Of a DNA stretch of 64,000 nucleotides, positions 7,705 to 16,279 are shown one piece after another; the stretch's first letter is position 1, and every line of letters begins with the position of its first letter. Both the position numbers and the translations under genes were made by a program. A model generated the notes under the pieces. That model was not told the origin of the DNA. It did no database searches and saw only the letters and a list, made by a program, of their open reading frames with translations. The DNA lies in NCBI GenBank assembly GCA_963755155.1, contig CAVWIV010000007.1, forward strand, positions 310,001 through 374,000, read 5' to 3'. The stretch comes from PALSA-612 sp963755155 (GTDB taxonomy: Bacteria > Actinomycetota > Thermoleophilia > Gaiellales > Gaiellaceae).

Positions 7705-8129
7705 TCACTCCCGGCGGCGAAGCCGGGCGGATGGGCGACCGTGAACGGCCGGGACGCGACGGGGTCTCCGCCGATCTCGAGCTTCCATTCGTAGCCGCCC
7801 TCGTCGAGCACGAGGCCGGCGAACGTCCACACGAACGGCGCGTTGAGCGAGCTGCCGGGCTTGATCCCTGGCGGGCGTCCCAGCTCGAACTCACCGGTCA
7901 CCTCGACCGCCTGCCCCTCGATCTCGACGGCGGCGCCGTCGTCCGTGAGCAAGGCGAGGGAGAGGTCATGCTGCTGGTTCGTCCGATCCCACGGTACGGC
8001 GATGACAGCCGCGACCGACATCGTCACCGGCTGCCCTGGCGCGAAGAGGATGTTCCAGCCTCCGCCCATGACGTAGAGCTTCCCGTTCACGGCCTCGGCG
8101 AAGTCGCAGAGGAGGAGGGTGACTTCCAT
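7705..8129 (-). CDS. DUF6941-like protein, 3' end uncertain
   Basis: The start is ATG 8129, four bases after the cupin stop. The N-terminal 135 or so residues look like a compact all-beta domain: MEVTLLLCDFAEAVNGKLYV, GGGWNILFAPGQP, IAVPWDRTNQQHDLSLALL, EFELGRPPGIKPG, then a final RPFTVAHPP. This resembles the actinobacterial DUF6941 family, of unknown function. The uninterrupted frame runs on to 7308 across the whole of the next gene as an Arg-rich tail, which is unlikely to be real. A TGA at 7705-7707 in another frame, just before the next start, is the more natural end if there is an indel near 7710-7730. Confidence 0.55.
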
Positions 8130-8133
8130 CGCC

Positions 8134-8523
8134 CTACCGCTCGACGTGGCCGGCACCCGCTTCGGCGCCGAGCACGAGGTCGCGCTCGCTGTCGGGAACG
8201 TGGTCGAGTGGGACGGGGGCGAGCGCCTCGAAGAAGACCAGACCGCTCTCCGAGTGCAGCTCGTGCTCGACCCCGCAGTTGACGACTGCCACGTCGCCGG
8301 GGCCGAGGGTTCGGGTCTCGTCGCCGATCGTCATCGTCACGTCGCCTTCGACGATGGCCATCACCTGCTCCGTGGCGGCGTGCGCGTGGCGTGGCACCGT
8401 CGTGCCGGGCTCGTAGACGACGCGGCACATGAGCACCTGGTCACCGCCGATCGCGTGGATCTGCACTGTTGGGAAGATCTGGAATGGCTCGACCTCGTTC
8501 CAGGTCCTGAACGGCGACGTCAC
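8134..8523 (-). CDS. Cupin-domain protein
   Basis: 129 residues, GTG start overlapping the upstream stop (GTGA). A single cupin barrel: motif 1 is PRHAHAATEQVMAIVEGDV with His-x-His and Glu metal ligands, motif 2 is GPGDVAVVNCGVEHEL with the third His. Such small metal-binding cupins range from isomerases and dioxygenases to ligand-binding proteins. It is cotranscribed with the molybdenum hydroxylase genes, so an accessory or downstream catabolic role is plausible, but the reaction cannot be read from the sequence. Confidence 0.82.
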   Translation of the reverse strand: MTSPFRTWNEVEPFQIFPTVQIHAIGGDQVLMCRVVYEPGTTVPRHAHAATEQVMAIVEGDVTMTIGDETRTLGPGDVAVVNCGVEHELHSESGLVFFEALAPVPLDHVPDSERDLVLGAEAGAGHVER

Positions 8524-9635
8524 GCGGGAACTTCGAAGCGGAATCTCGAGCCCGCGTGGGCGACGGCGTTCACGGAGAGCTCCTCGTCGAACGCGACGAC
8601 CTTCCCCTCACGCTTCGGCCCGGCCTCGCCGGCGGTCTTCCGCTGAAGTGCCTTGAGGACGCGCTCCGGGGTGATCGGCAGCTCCGTCACCCAGACGCCG
8701 ATCGCGTCGTACACCGCCGCGGCGATCGCGGGCGGCTGGGGGTTGTTCGCCATCTCCGAGATCCCCTTCGCGCCGTACGGGCCGTCCGCGGACGGGTTCT
8801 CGATGAGGATCGTGGTGACGGCGGGCAGGTTCTCGATGCCAGGGGCGGGATACGTGCCGAACTCGCCGCCGCGGTGCTCGACGCTCGGGTAGTACGGGTA
8901 GGAGGTCTCGAGCACTGCGAGCCCGAGGCCCTGCATCGCGCCGCCCTCGATCTGCCCTTCGACAAGCGTCGGGTTGATGGCGCGGCCGACGTCGAAGCAC
9001 TGCCAGAGCTGCTTCACGAGCACCTCGCCGGTCTCGTCGTCGACCTCGACCTCCGCCGCGCACGCGGCGTAGGAGATCGCGGAGTGGGGAGGATCGTCGA
9101 CCTGGCCCGTCTCGGGGTCGGTGATGGCCACGTACGGCTTCAGCTGCGCGCCGGTGCCCGTGATCAGCTCGCCGTGCCCCCACGTTGCGGCGGCAGCGAC
9201 GTCGGGGACGGAGATCTTCTTCTGCGGGGCGCCTTTGGCGATGACCTCGCCGTCCACGACCTCGAGGTCGGCCGGGTCGATCTCGAGCTCCTTGCCGGCG
9301 ATCTCGAGCAGCTTCTCGCGCGCGCTGAGCGCGGCCTTCCGGACGGCGTTGCCGGCCACGAACGTCGCACGCGACGCGAACGTGCCGGTACAGAGCGGTG
9401 ACGAGTCGGTGTTCGAGTTGTCGTACGTGATCCAGTCGTACGGCACGCCGAGCGCCTCCGCGACGATCTGCGTCTGGATCGTCTTCGACCCGTTGCCGAT
9501 GTCGGAGGTGCCCGAGAAGACGTCGACGCGCCCGTCGGGCTTCATCTTGATCCACGCCTGGGACGGGTCGCCGTTCTGGTTCATGCCCGTCGGGTACTCG
9601 ATCGCGGAATAGCCCCTGCCAATGTGCTTAGCCAT
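8520..9635 (-). CDS. Molybdenum hydroxylase, molybdopterin-binding subunit, C-terminal half (split gene)
   Basis: 371 residues that match only the second molybdopterin-binding domain (MoCoBD_2) of xanthine dehydrogenase-type large subunits. They start at GRGYSAIEYPTG, continue with VFSGTSDIGNGSKTIQTQI, and include GPYGAKGISEM, whose Glu is the expected catalytic base. The ATG shares one base with the TGA of the N-terminal half (TGATG at 9637-9633), so the two are made as separate but coupled chains. The junction falls at the boundary between MoCoBD_1 and MoCoBD_2, not inside a domain. This argues for a real fission rather than a sequencing break. Confidence 0.85.
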   Translation of the reverse strand: MAKHIGRGYSAIEYPTGMNQNGDPSQAWIKMKPDGRVDVFSGTSDIGNGSKTIQTQIVAEALGVPYDWITYDNSNTDSSPLCTGTFASRATFVAGNAVRKAALSAREKLLEIAGKELEIDPADLEVVDGEVIAKGAPQKKISVPDVAAAATWGHGELITGTGAQLKPYVAITDPETGQVDDPPHSAISYAACAAEVEVDDETGEVLVKQLWQCFDVGRAINPTLVEGQIEGGAMQGLGLAVLETSYPYYPSVEHRGGEFGTYPAPGIENLPAVTTILIENPSADGPYGAKGISEMANNPQPPAIAAAVYDAIGVWVTELPITPERVLKALQRKTAGEAGPKREGKVVAFDEELSVNAVAHAGSRFRFEVPA

Positions 9636-11005
9636 CAGTGCGCCTCCAGGTCTCCGACCTGCGCAGCGAGGTGGTCGGGAAGCCACTCGCCTTCGCGCGG
9701 GTCGCGGGTCATGGTTCGGTAGTCGGCCGGCAGCTCGTGGCCGACGGCGTCGGCGATCGCCTGGATCGTCGGGACGGTGGACGGATCGGTGTAGACGACG
9801 CCGTTCGGGGACGTGTCGCCGATCCGGTTTGCGTTCTTCAGGCGGATCTCGAACGGATCCAGCTCGAGCACGTCGGCGATGCGGTTCATGTGCGTCTCGA
9901 CCGCGAACGAGACGGACGTGACGCCGAAGCCGCGCATGGCCGTCGTCGGCACCCGGTTGGTGAAGACGACGTAGCCGTCGAACGAGAGATTCGGGATCGT
10001 GTACGCGCCGGTGTGGTGGAACGAATGCTTCGTCAGCCCGTACGGCGAGAAACGTGCGTACGCGCCCGAGTCGTGGAGCGTCAGCATCTTCCGCCCGAGG
10101 ATCCAGCCGTCGGAGGTGACCGCGTCGGCGATCTCCATGTGCCACGGCGCGCGCGTGGACGAGCAGAGAAACTCCTCTTCCCGCGTCCAGCGCCACTTCA
10201 CCGGGCGGGCCGCCTTCATCGCGAGCAGCGCGGTCAAGGTCTCCGTCGCCGTGTCCACCTTGCCGCCGAAGCCGCCGCCGACGGTGCCGCCGACGAGCTT
10301 GAGCTTGGAGAGCGGCACTTCGAGGTGGGCAGCGACGACGCCCATCGAGAAGTAGAGCGCCTGCGAGCAGGTGTAGATGGTGAGCCGCCCGTCGGGCTCC
10401 GGTACGACCTGGCACACCTGAGTCTCTAGCGGGCAGTGCTCGATCGCCGCAGGCCGGTAGACGCCCGTGACGACGACGTCGGCCTGGTCGAAGGCCCAGT
10501 CGATGTCGCCCTTCCGGATCTGGCGGACGTCCATCTCGCCCTCGAAGTGCGGGTACCAGTTGCCCCACTGGTGGACGACGGGCGCCTCGGGATCGGCGCC
10601 CATACGGATGTCGAACAGGGCGGGCTTCTCCGAGAAGTCGATCTCGATGGCGTCGACCGCGGCCATCGCCGTCTGTTCGTCGTCGGCCGCGACGAGCGCG
10701 ATCGGCTGGCCCTTGTAGCGCACGTCCTCCTTCGCCAGGAGCGGCTCGTCCTCGGGGATGCCGAGGGCGGAGAGATGGCCGTACGACAGGAGCGGCACGT
10801 CCTCCCACGTGATGACCGCATGGACGCCCGGCAGCGCCGCGGCCTTCGTCGTGTCGAGCCGCGCGATGTCGGCGTGGTGGACGGGCGAGCGCAGAGCCTT
10901 CGCCCAGAGCGTCCCCGGGACGCGCACGTCGTCGACGAACGTCGTCCGTCCGGTGACGTGCGCGATGCCGTCGTAGCGCGGCAGCCGTGCGCCGACCGCC
11001 TTCAT
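9635..11005 (-). CDS. Molybdenum hydroxylase, molybdopterin-binding subunit, N-terminal half (split gene)
   Basis: 456 residues covering the a/b hammerhead (starting ARLPRYDGIAHVTGRTTFVDD) and MoCoBD_1. TCSQALYF and GGTVGGGFGGK are molybdopterin contacts. AMRGFG stands where CO dehydrogenases have AYRCSFR (form I) or AYRGAGR (form II), so this is not a CO dehydrogenase; it is nearer purine or aromatic hydroxylases. The start overlaps the small-subunit stop (ATGA) and the stop overlaps the start of the C-terminal half. The substrate is unknown. Confidence 0.87.
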   Translation of the reverse strand: MKAVGARLPRYDGIAHVTGRTTFVDDVRVPGTLWAKALRSPVHHADIARLDTTKAAALPGVHAVITWEDVPLLSYGHLSALGIPEDEPLLAKEDVRYKGQPIALVAADDEQTAMAAVDAIEIDFSEKPALFDIRMGADPEAPVVHQWGNWYPHFEGEMDVRQIRKGDIDWAFDQADVVVTGVYRPAAIEHCPLETQVCQVVPEPDGRLTIYTCSQALYFSMGVVAAHLEVPLSKLKLVGGTVGGGFGGKVDTATETLTALLAMKAARPVKWRWTREEEFLCSSTRAPWHMEIADAVTSDGWILGRKMLTLHDSGAYARFSPYGLTKHSFHHTGAYTIPNLSFDGYVVFTNRVPTTAMRGFGVTSVSFAVETHMNRIADVLELDPFEIRLKNANRIGDTSPNGVVYTDPSTVPTIQAIADAVGHELPADYRTMTRDPREGEWLPDHLAAQVGDLEAH

Positions 11006-11518
11006 TCCGATCCCTCCGTCACGAGCGTCGTCGTCGGGGTGCCTGTGGTCACCGTCAGATCGAAGCTCTCGCCGCGCACAGCGGCGCTGACGGCGTTCAC
11101 GATCTTCACGTAGCCGGTGCAGCGGCAGACGTGCCCGGCCAGCGACTTCTGGATCGCCGCCTCGTCGTCGCCGTCCCCGCGCTCGATGTGCGCGTGCGCG
11201 GCGAGCAGCATCCCCGGCGTGCAGAACCCGCACTGCATCCCATAGTGGTGGACGAACGCCTGCTGCACGGGTGCGAGCCGCTCGGCCGAGCCGATGCCCT
11301 CGAGCGTGGTGATGCCCGCGCCGTTGACGGCGGCGACCGGCGTCAGGCACGAGCGCCGCGGCTCGCCGTCGATGAGCACGGTGCAGGCGCCGCACCCGCC
11401 CTGGTTGCAGCCGGCCTTCGGGCTGGTGATCCCGAGCTCCTCGCGCAGCACGTGCAGCAGCGAAGTGAGCAGCGGGGACGGAAACCTCGTGCTCGACTCC
11501 GTTGACGTTGAGCTTCAT
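11002..11518 (-). CDS. Molybdenum hydroxylase 2Fe-2S subunit, one frameshift
   Basis: Start ATG 11518 with GAGGAGG upstream: MKLNVNGVEHEVSV. The frame then breaks at a run of four G on the plus strand (11474-11477); removing one base gives VSVPLLTSLLHVLREELG and the rest is intact. The plant-type cluster Cys are in GCNQGGCGACTV and RSCLTP; the second cluster is CGFCTPG plus CRCTGY. Both 2Fe-2S centres of the CoxS/XdhC-type small subunit are therefore present. It passes electrons from the molybdenum site to the FAD subunit encoded upstream. Confidence 0.88.
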
Positions 11519-11529
11519 CTGGAGCCTCC

Positions 11530-12300
11530 TCAGGCGAGATCGGCTAGCGCTCGTGACACGAGCGTGGGCAGGACGGTCTGGCGATACCACGCCGAGGCGA
11601 GCGCATCGTCTGGCGGATCGACGTCGTTCAGGGCGTCGACCGGCTCGCCGCTCTGTTCGGCAGACGTGAGCCGAACGGCGTGCGGTCCGGCGCCCGTGGC
11701 GGCGAGGCGGAGCTCGCCATCGGTCTTCGTCGCGGCCACGGCGAGAATCGAGTAGTGGTGGGTGTGGGGCCGCCAGGCGGCGGCGTACGCGGCCTTGCGG
11801 TCGCTCTCGTCGTAGGAGACGTCGAGCACAAGCCTCCCGTGGGCGCCGCCGGCGAGGAAGTCCTCGACGGCCTCGGTGCGCTCGCCGCCGGGGCCGGCGG
11901 TGCGGACGCGAGCGCCGAGCGCGATCAACGGCGCCTGGAGGTCGCCGCGAGGAGCATCGGCACTGGCTCGCGCGCAGAGGTTGCCGCCGACGGTCGCCTG
12001 CGCCCGGATCTCACCATCCGCGACGTGCCTGGCAGCGCTCGCCAGAGGCTCGTCCAACGCCTCGACGGCGCTGACCGCGACTGTGGCGCCGATCGTCACC
12101 GTCCCGCCTTCGCGGGTGATCTTGTCGAGGCCACTGCGCCCGAGCATGAGCACCTTGCCCGGCTTCAAGCGGCCGTGGGTCAGCTCCGGCATGACGATCG
12201 TCCCGCCGCCGAGCACCGTGATCCCGTCGCCGTCGCCGAAGGCGCTCACCGCCTCCTCAGGCGACGTCGGGATGACGACGTCCACGACTCCGCCGGTCAT
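11530..12300 (-). CDS. Molybdenum hydroxylase FAD-binding subunit (CoxM-like)
   Basis: 256 residues, ATG start, first gene of the operon. FAD-binding motifs of the CoxM/XdhB family: VLGGGTIVMPEL near residue 30 and ATVGGNLC near 105; the C-terminal CO_deh_flav domain follows from about 155. It accepts electrons from the 2Fe-2S subunit and passes them to NAD or the respiratory chain. The order FAD, FeS, Mo-N, Mo-C with overlapping ends indicates one transcript. It lies back to back with the maturation genes, with the PPOX gene between. Confidence 0.9.
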   Translation of the reverse strand: MTGGVVDVVIPTSPEEAVSAFGDGDGITVLGGGTIVMPELTHGRLKPGKVLMLGRSGLDKITREGGTVTIGATVAVSAVEALDEPLASAARHVADGEIRAQATVGGNLCARASADAPRGDLQAPLIALGARVRTAGPGGERTEAVEDFLAGGAHGRLVLDVSYDESDRKAAYAAAWRPHTHHYSILAVAATKTDGELRLAATGAGPHAVRLTSAEQSGEPVDALNDVDPPDDALASAWYRQTVLPTLVSRALADLA

Positions 12301-12349
12301 GCGCTCGATTCTCTCGGAGGCCGGCGGCGGGTGTCAAACGTCGTGCGGC

Positions 12350-12763
12350 TCATCGTGTCGCCGGTGGCCGGTACCAGACATGGCGGGGCTCGACGAGATA
12401 CGTGACCCGGCGCTCGCCGGGCTGAAGGAATGGGTAGGTCTCGACGCCCATGTACTTCGTCGCCAGGGAGTCGATGTCGCGGAGCGCCTCGTCGCCCTCG
12501 ATCGTCTCGACGACCGTGCCCTGGATCGAGACGTTCGAGTACGGATGCTCGGGGTCGGCGAGGGAGAGGGCGACTCGCGGATCGTGCGCGAGGTTGCGCG
12601 GCTTCACGCGGCCGAGCGCGGTGTTGAACATCACGTGGTCGTCGCGCCGGTGTGCCCACATGACCGTGCACTGCGGCGACCCGTCCGGGTTGAGCGTCGC
12701 CAGGTGCCAGAAGTTCGGCGCGTCGAGCAGCGCCTTGACCTCGTCGGAGAGCCGAGCCGCCAT
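12350..12763 (-). CDS. PPOX-class F420-dependent oxidoreductase family protein
   Basis: 137 residues, split-barrel flavin/deazaflavin fold. Family features: FWHLATLNPDGSPQCTVMW at the N-terminus, MFNTALGRVKPRNLAHDPRV in the middle, and VEPRHVWYRP at the end. Actinobacterial members bind F420 and reduce biliverdin, quinones or unknown substrates. Cofactor choice is inferred from family, not seen directly. Transcribed divergently from the MoxR gene, with 39 bases between starts. Confidence 0.82.
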   Translation of the reverse strand: MAARLSDEVKALLDAPNFWHLATLNPDGSPQCTVMWAHRRDDHVMFNTALGRVKPRNLAHDPRVALSLADPEHPYSNVSIQGTVVETIEGDEALRDIDSLATKYMGVETYPFLQPGERRVTYLVEPRHVWYRPPATR

Positions 12764-12802
12764 CGGCCGAGTTTCGCACAGGTCGCCACGTACAGTTAGC
12801 GG

Positions 12803-13687
12803 ATGGCGATCGCGTCGATCGACGACTTCGAAAGCGGCCTCCGGGACGTCGAGTACCTCCCCGACCGCGGGCTCGCGACGGCGCTCTTTCTCTCGCTCAC
12901 GCTCGAGAAGCCGCTGCTGCTCGAGGGCGAGGCCGGCGTCGGCAAGACCGAGGCAGCCAAGGCGCTGTCCCGCATCCTCGGCGCCCGGCTGATTCGCCTG
13001 CAGTGCTACGAGGGGCTCGATGTCGCACACGCCGTCTACGAGTGGAACTACTCGCGGCAGCTCCTGCACATCCGCGCCGCGCAGGAGGGGACGGTCTCGG
13101 AGCAGGAGCTGTTCGGGCCCGAGTTCCTGATCCGGCGGCCGCTGCTCGAGGCGATCGAGAGCCCGGAGCGCGTCGTGCTGCTGATCGACGAGATCGACCG
13201 CGCCGACGAGGAGTTCGAGGCGTTCCTGCTCGAGGTGCTCTCCGACTTCCAGATCACGATCCCGGAGATCGGGACGATCTCGGCGGCCGACCACAAGCCG
13301 GCAGTCGTGCTCACCTCGAATCGCACCCGCGAGCTCCACGACGCCCTCAAGCGGCGGTGCCTGTACCACTGGATCGGGCACCCCGCGCTCGAACGCGAGG
13401 TCGCGATCGTGAAGCTCCGCGTTCCGGGCGTCCCCGAGCGCCTCGCGTCACAGGCGGCCGCCTTCGTCCACGGGCTGCGCGACCTCGACCTCGCGAAGCC
13501 GCCGGGAGTGGCCGAGACGATCGACTGGGCGAGCGCGCTGACCGCCCTCGGCCGTCAGGAGCTCGACGCGGAGGTCGTCGAGCAGACGCTCGGCTCGGTG
13601 CTGAAGTACCACGAGGACCTGCTCGCCGTGCGAGACGAGACCCTCCAGGGCCTGCTCGAAGAGGCTCGCGCAGCGACTCCTTCCTGA
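12803..13687 (+). CDS. MoxR-family AAA+ ATPase (CoxD-like)
   Basis: 294 residues. Walker A GEAGVGKT at 41-48, Walker B LLIDEIDRAD near 126, and sensor region VLTSNRTRELHDALKRRC. MoxR ATPases next to VWA proteins act as chaperones that insert cofactors. CoxD and CoxE do this for the molybdenum-copper site of CO dehydrogenase, and related pairs serve other molybdenum hydroxylases. The stop shares a base with the next start (TGATG), giving coupled synthesis of ATPase and VWA partner. Confidence 0.9.
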   Translation: MAIASIDDFESGLRDVEYLPDRGLATALFLSLTLEKPLLLEGEAGVGKTEAAKALSRILGARLIRLQCYEGLDVAHAVYEWNYSRQLLHIRAAQEGTVSEQELFGPEFLIRRPLLEAIESPERVVLLIDEIDRADEEFEAFLLEVLSDFQITIPEIGTISAADHKPAVVLTSNRTRELHDALKRRCLYHWIGHPALEREVAIVKLRVPGVPERLASQAAAFVHGLRDLDLAKPPGVAETIDWASALTALGRQELDAEVVEQTLGSVLKYHEDLLAVRDETLQGLLEEARAATPS

Positions 13688-14814
13688 TGGCCGACGCCGT
13701 CGCGAGGCATGTCGTGACCTTCGGCCGGGTGCTTCGCGAGGCCGGGCTCGAGGTCGGGCCAGGCCGGCTCGCGGACGCGCTGACCGGGCTCGACCTCGTC
13801 GACCTCTCGCGCCGTGACGACGTGTACTGGACGTTGCGCCAGACGCTCGTTTCGCGCTGGGAGGACCTCGAGGCGTTCGACGCCGCGTTCCGCGCATGGT
13901 TTCTCCGCGCGCCGACCGCGCCGGTGTTCCGTCAAGGCGCCGAGGTCACGTCTCTGAGGCTGCTCAGGCGCTCGTCGTCGGCGAAACGGGCGGACGATGC
14001 CGGCGAGGCGGGCGAGGACCAGACATCGCTCGGCTTCAGCCCTGACGAGCTGCTGCGTCAGCGTGACTTCGCGGACATGACGGCGGAGGAGCACGAGGCC
14101 GTCTGGAAGCTCATCCTCGAGATCGCGTCCGGCCGGCCGCGGCGCAGGTCCCGGCGTCTGCGGCCGCATCATCGTGGCCGCGACCTCGACATGCGGCGGC
14201 TCGTCCGGCAGTCGCTCGGGACTGGCGGAGACGCGATCGAGCGCACCTTTCGCAGCCGCGTCCACGTCCCGCGAAAGCTCGTCGTGCTCTGCGACGTCTC
14301 GGGCTCGATGGAGGCGTACTCGCGAGCGCTCGTGCTGTTCCTCCACGCGCTCGCTCGGTCGGGGCGAGGAGTCGAGGCGTTCGCCTTCGGGACGCGGCTG
14401 ACGCGGCTGACCCGCGAGCTCATCATCCGCGACCCCGAAGGAGCGTTGCAGGCGGCCTCCGAGCGCGTCGTCGACTGGTCGGGCGGCACGCGGATCGGTT
14501 ACTCGCTGAAGGCGTTCAACGACGAGTGGGGGAGGCGGGCGCTGACGCGCGGCGCCGTCGTCGTCATCGTCTCCGACGGCTGGGAGCGAGAGGACGCGGA
14601 TGTCGTCGGGCAGGAGATGGCGCGGCTCGCGCGGCAGGCATACGCGGTCGTCTGGGTGAACCCGCTCAAGGGCCATCCCGACTATCAGCCCCTGGCAGGA
14701 GGGATGCGCGCCGCGCTCCCGTACGTCGACCGCTTCCTCTCCGGGCACAATCTCGCCAGCCTCGAAGAGCTGGCCGAGGTCCTCAAGGGAATCGAGAGGA
14801 GGCATGCGGCATGA
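13687..14814 (+). CDS. VWA-domain protein, CoxE-like
   Basis: 375 residues. The N-terminal 190 residues are the CoxE/DUF-type helical region; a basic linker (RPRRRSRRLRPHHRGRDLD) leads to a von Willebrand A domain. The MIDAS motif DVSGSM begins at Asp203, with later SGGTRIG and SDGWE contributing to the metal site. It works with the upstream MoxR ATPase in maturing molybdenum hydroxylases. The 3' end overlaps the next start (ATGA). Confidence 0.9.
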   Translation: MADAVARHVVTFGRVLREAGLEVGPGRLADALTGLDLVDLSRRDDVYWTLRQTLVSRWEDLEAFDAAFRAWFLRAPTAPVFRQGAEVTSLRLLRRSSSAKRADDAGEAGEDQTSLGFSPDELLRQRDFADMTAEEHEAVWKLILEIASGRPRRRSRRLRPHHRGRDLDMRRLVRQSLGTGGDAIERTFRSRVHVPRKLVVLCDVSGSMEAYSRALVLFLHALARSGRGVEAFAFGTRLTRLTRELIIRDPEGALQAASERVVDWSGGTRIGYSLKAFNDEWGRRALTRGAVVVIVSDGWEREDADVVGQEMARLARQAYAVVWVNPLKGHPDYQPLAGGMRAALPYVDRFLSGHNLASLEELAEVLKGIERRHAA

Positions 14815-15128
14815 AGGAGATTCTGGAAGACGTCGAGCGCTGGCGCGCAGACGGGAAGAAGGTCGCGATCGCCACGGTCGTCGCCACGCGCCGCTCGGCG
14901 CCGCGGCCGGTGGGTGCGAAGCTCGCGATCTCCGAGACCGGCGAGCTGTGCGGCTCGGTCTCCGGCGGCTGTGTCGAGTCCGACGTATACGAGAACGCGC
15001 GCGAGGTGCTCGAGACCGGCACGCCGAAGCTGCTCTCGTACGGCATCGCCGACGAGGAGGCCTGGGAGGTCGGTCTCCCGTGCGGCGGCGAGATCGAAGT
15101 CTTCGTGGAGCGGCTGGACGAGGACTGA
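14811..15128 (+). CDS. XdhC/CoxI family protein, N-terminal-type domain
   Basis: 105 residues matching only the XdhC_CoxI N-terminal domain: VAIATVVATRRSAPRPVGAK, GSVSGGCVESDV and PCGGEIEVF. The two Cys-bearing loops are as in XdhC, which binds the molybdenum cofactor and promotes its sulfuration before insertion. The usual C-terminal Rossmann part is supplied by the next gene, so XdhC is carried as two coupled chains (TGATG). Confidence 0.88.
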   Translation: MKEILEDVERWRADGKKVAIATVVATRRSAPRPVGAKLAISETGELCGSVSGGCVESDVYENAREVLETGTPKLLSYGIADEEAWEVGLPCGGEIEVFVERLDED

Positions 15129-15880
15129 TGCCGACCGCCCGCCTCCTGCAAGCGATCGAGCGCGACGAGCGCGCGGTGCTCTTCACCCTCATCGAGGGAG
15201 AGCCGCTCGGCGCGCACGCTCTCGTGCTGGAAGGCGGGGAACGCCACGGGGACGGCGTGCCGGAGGAAGCGCTCGCGCAGGCGGACCAGCTCATCCGCGA
15301 GCATCGCAACCGGATTCTCGAGCTCGGTGACGCGAAGGTGTTCGCCGAGGTGTACGGGCCGCCGCCTCGCCTGCTGATCTATGGCGCCGTCGACACGGCC
15401 GAGGCGATGTGCAAGGCCGCGAAGCTGCTCGGCTGGCGGACGATCGTCGCCGACGCACGGGCGAAGTTCGCCACGCCCGAGAGGCTGCCGAGCGCGGACG
15501 AGATCGTCGTCGAGTGGCCGGAGGAGGCGCTCGCGCGCGTTGCTCCCGATCACGCGACAGCCGTCGTCGTCCTCACGCACGACGACAAGTTCGACGTGCC
15601 TGCATTGAAGGCGGCGCTCGAGTCGGAGGCGTTCTACGTCGGTGCCCTAGGATCGCGCCGGAACCAGGAGCGCCGCCGCGAGCGGCTCCTCGAGGCCGGT
15701 GTCGACGAAGAGGCGATCGAGCGCATCGCCGGCCCTTGCGGGCTCGACATCGGCGCGGAGTCGCAGCCGGAGACCGCGCTATCGATCCTCGCCGAGGCCC
15801 TCGCCGTTCGCATGGGCCGCGACGGCGGCAAGCTCAAAGAGTCGAAGAAGCGGATACACGCCGAGGAGGTAGTCGGATGA
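15128..15880 (+). CDS. XdhC family protein with Rossmann domain
   Basis: 250 residues. A degenerate N-terminal region (residues 1-75) precedes the XdhC Rossmann domain: PPRLLIYGAVDTAEAM, VADARAKFATPERLP, VVLTHDDKFDVPAL, ALGSRRNQERRRERL and GPCGLDIGAESQPETALSILAE. It is expected to handle molybdenum cofactor for the hydroxylase on the other strand. Start and stop overlap both neighbours, so the whole 12.8-16.3 kb set is probably one operon. Confidence 0.88.
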   Translation: MPTARLLQAIERDERAVLFTLIEGEPLGAHALVLEGGERHGDGVPEEALAQADQLIREHRNRILELGDAKVFAEVYGPPPRLLIYGAVDTAEAMCKAAKLLGWRTIVADARAKFATPERLPSADEIVVEWPEEALARVAPDHATAVVVLTHDDKFDVPALKAALESEAFYVGALGSRRNQERRRERLLEAGVDEEAIERIAGPCGLDIGAESQPETALSILAEALAVRMGRDGGKLKESKKRIHAEEVVG

Positions 15881-16279
15881 CCGAGCGTGTCGAGAAGACC
15901 GACGCGGAGTGGCAGGCGGAGCTCGACCCCGACCGCTACCAGGTGCTGCGCTGTGGCGCGACCGAGGCGCCGTGGTCCGGTGAGCTGAACCTCGTGCACG
16001 ACGACGGGATGTTCAAGTGCGGCGCTTGTGGCGCCGAGCTCTTCCGGTCGGACACGAAGTTCGACTCGGGCTCCGGCTGGCCAAGCTTCTTCGCGCCCCT
16101 CGCCGAGGACGCCGTCGAGACCGAGGAGGACCTGACCCACGGGATGCGGCGGACGGAGGTGCGGTGCGCCAGCCTGCGACTCCCACCTCGGCCACGTGTT
16201 CCCCGACGGCCCGCAGCCGACCGGCCTGCGCTACTGCATCAACTCGCTCGCGCTTGACTTCGAGCCAGAAGACGGGTAG
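15877..16279 (+). CDS. msrB: Peptide methionine (R)-S-oxide reductase MsrB, one frameshift
   Basis: Start ATG 15877 overlaps the previous stop. Zinc Cys pairs are CGAC and, after correction, CASC; SGSGWPSFF and the catalytic Cys in RYCINS are present. The frame breaks at 16171-16177, where AGCCTGC reads correctly as AGCTGC, giving VRCASCDSHLGHVFPDG and a stop at 16277. One extra C thus explains the break. MsrB reduces methionine-R-sulfoxide in damaged proteins using thioredoxin. The end runs 49 bases into the converging kinase gene. Confidence 0.87.

Noticed and set aside
8520..12300. CO dehydrogenase (CoxMSL) as the identity of the molybdenum hydroxylase
   Set aside because: The active-site loop is AMRGFG, lacking AYRCSFR of form I and AYRGAGR of form II; the large subunit is also split.
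13555..15309. A 584-codon minus-strand open frame across the CoxE and XdhC genes
   Set aside because: Low-complexity Arg/Ser/Pro composition, no motifs; the opposite strand has four recognisable coupled genes.
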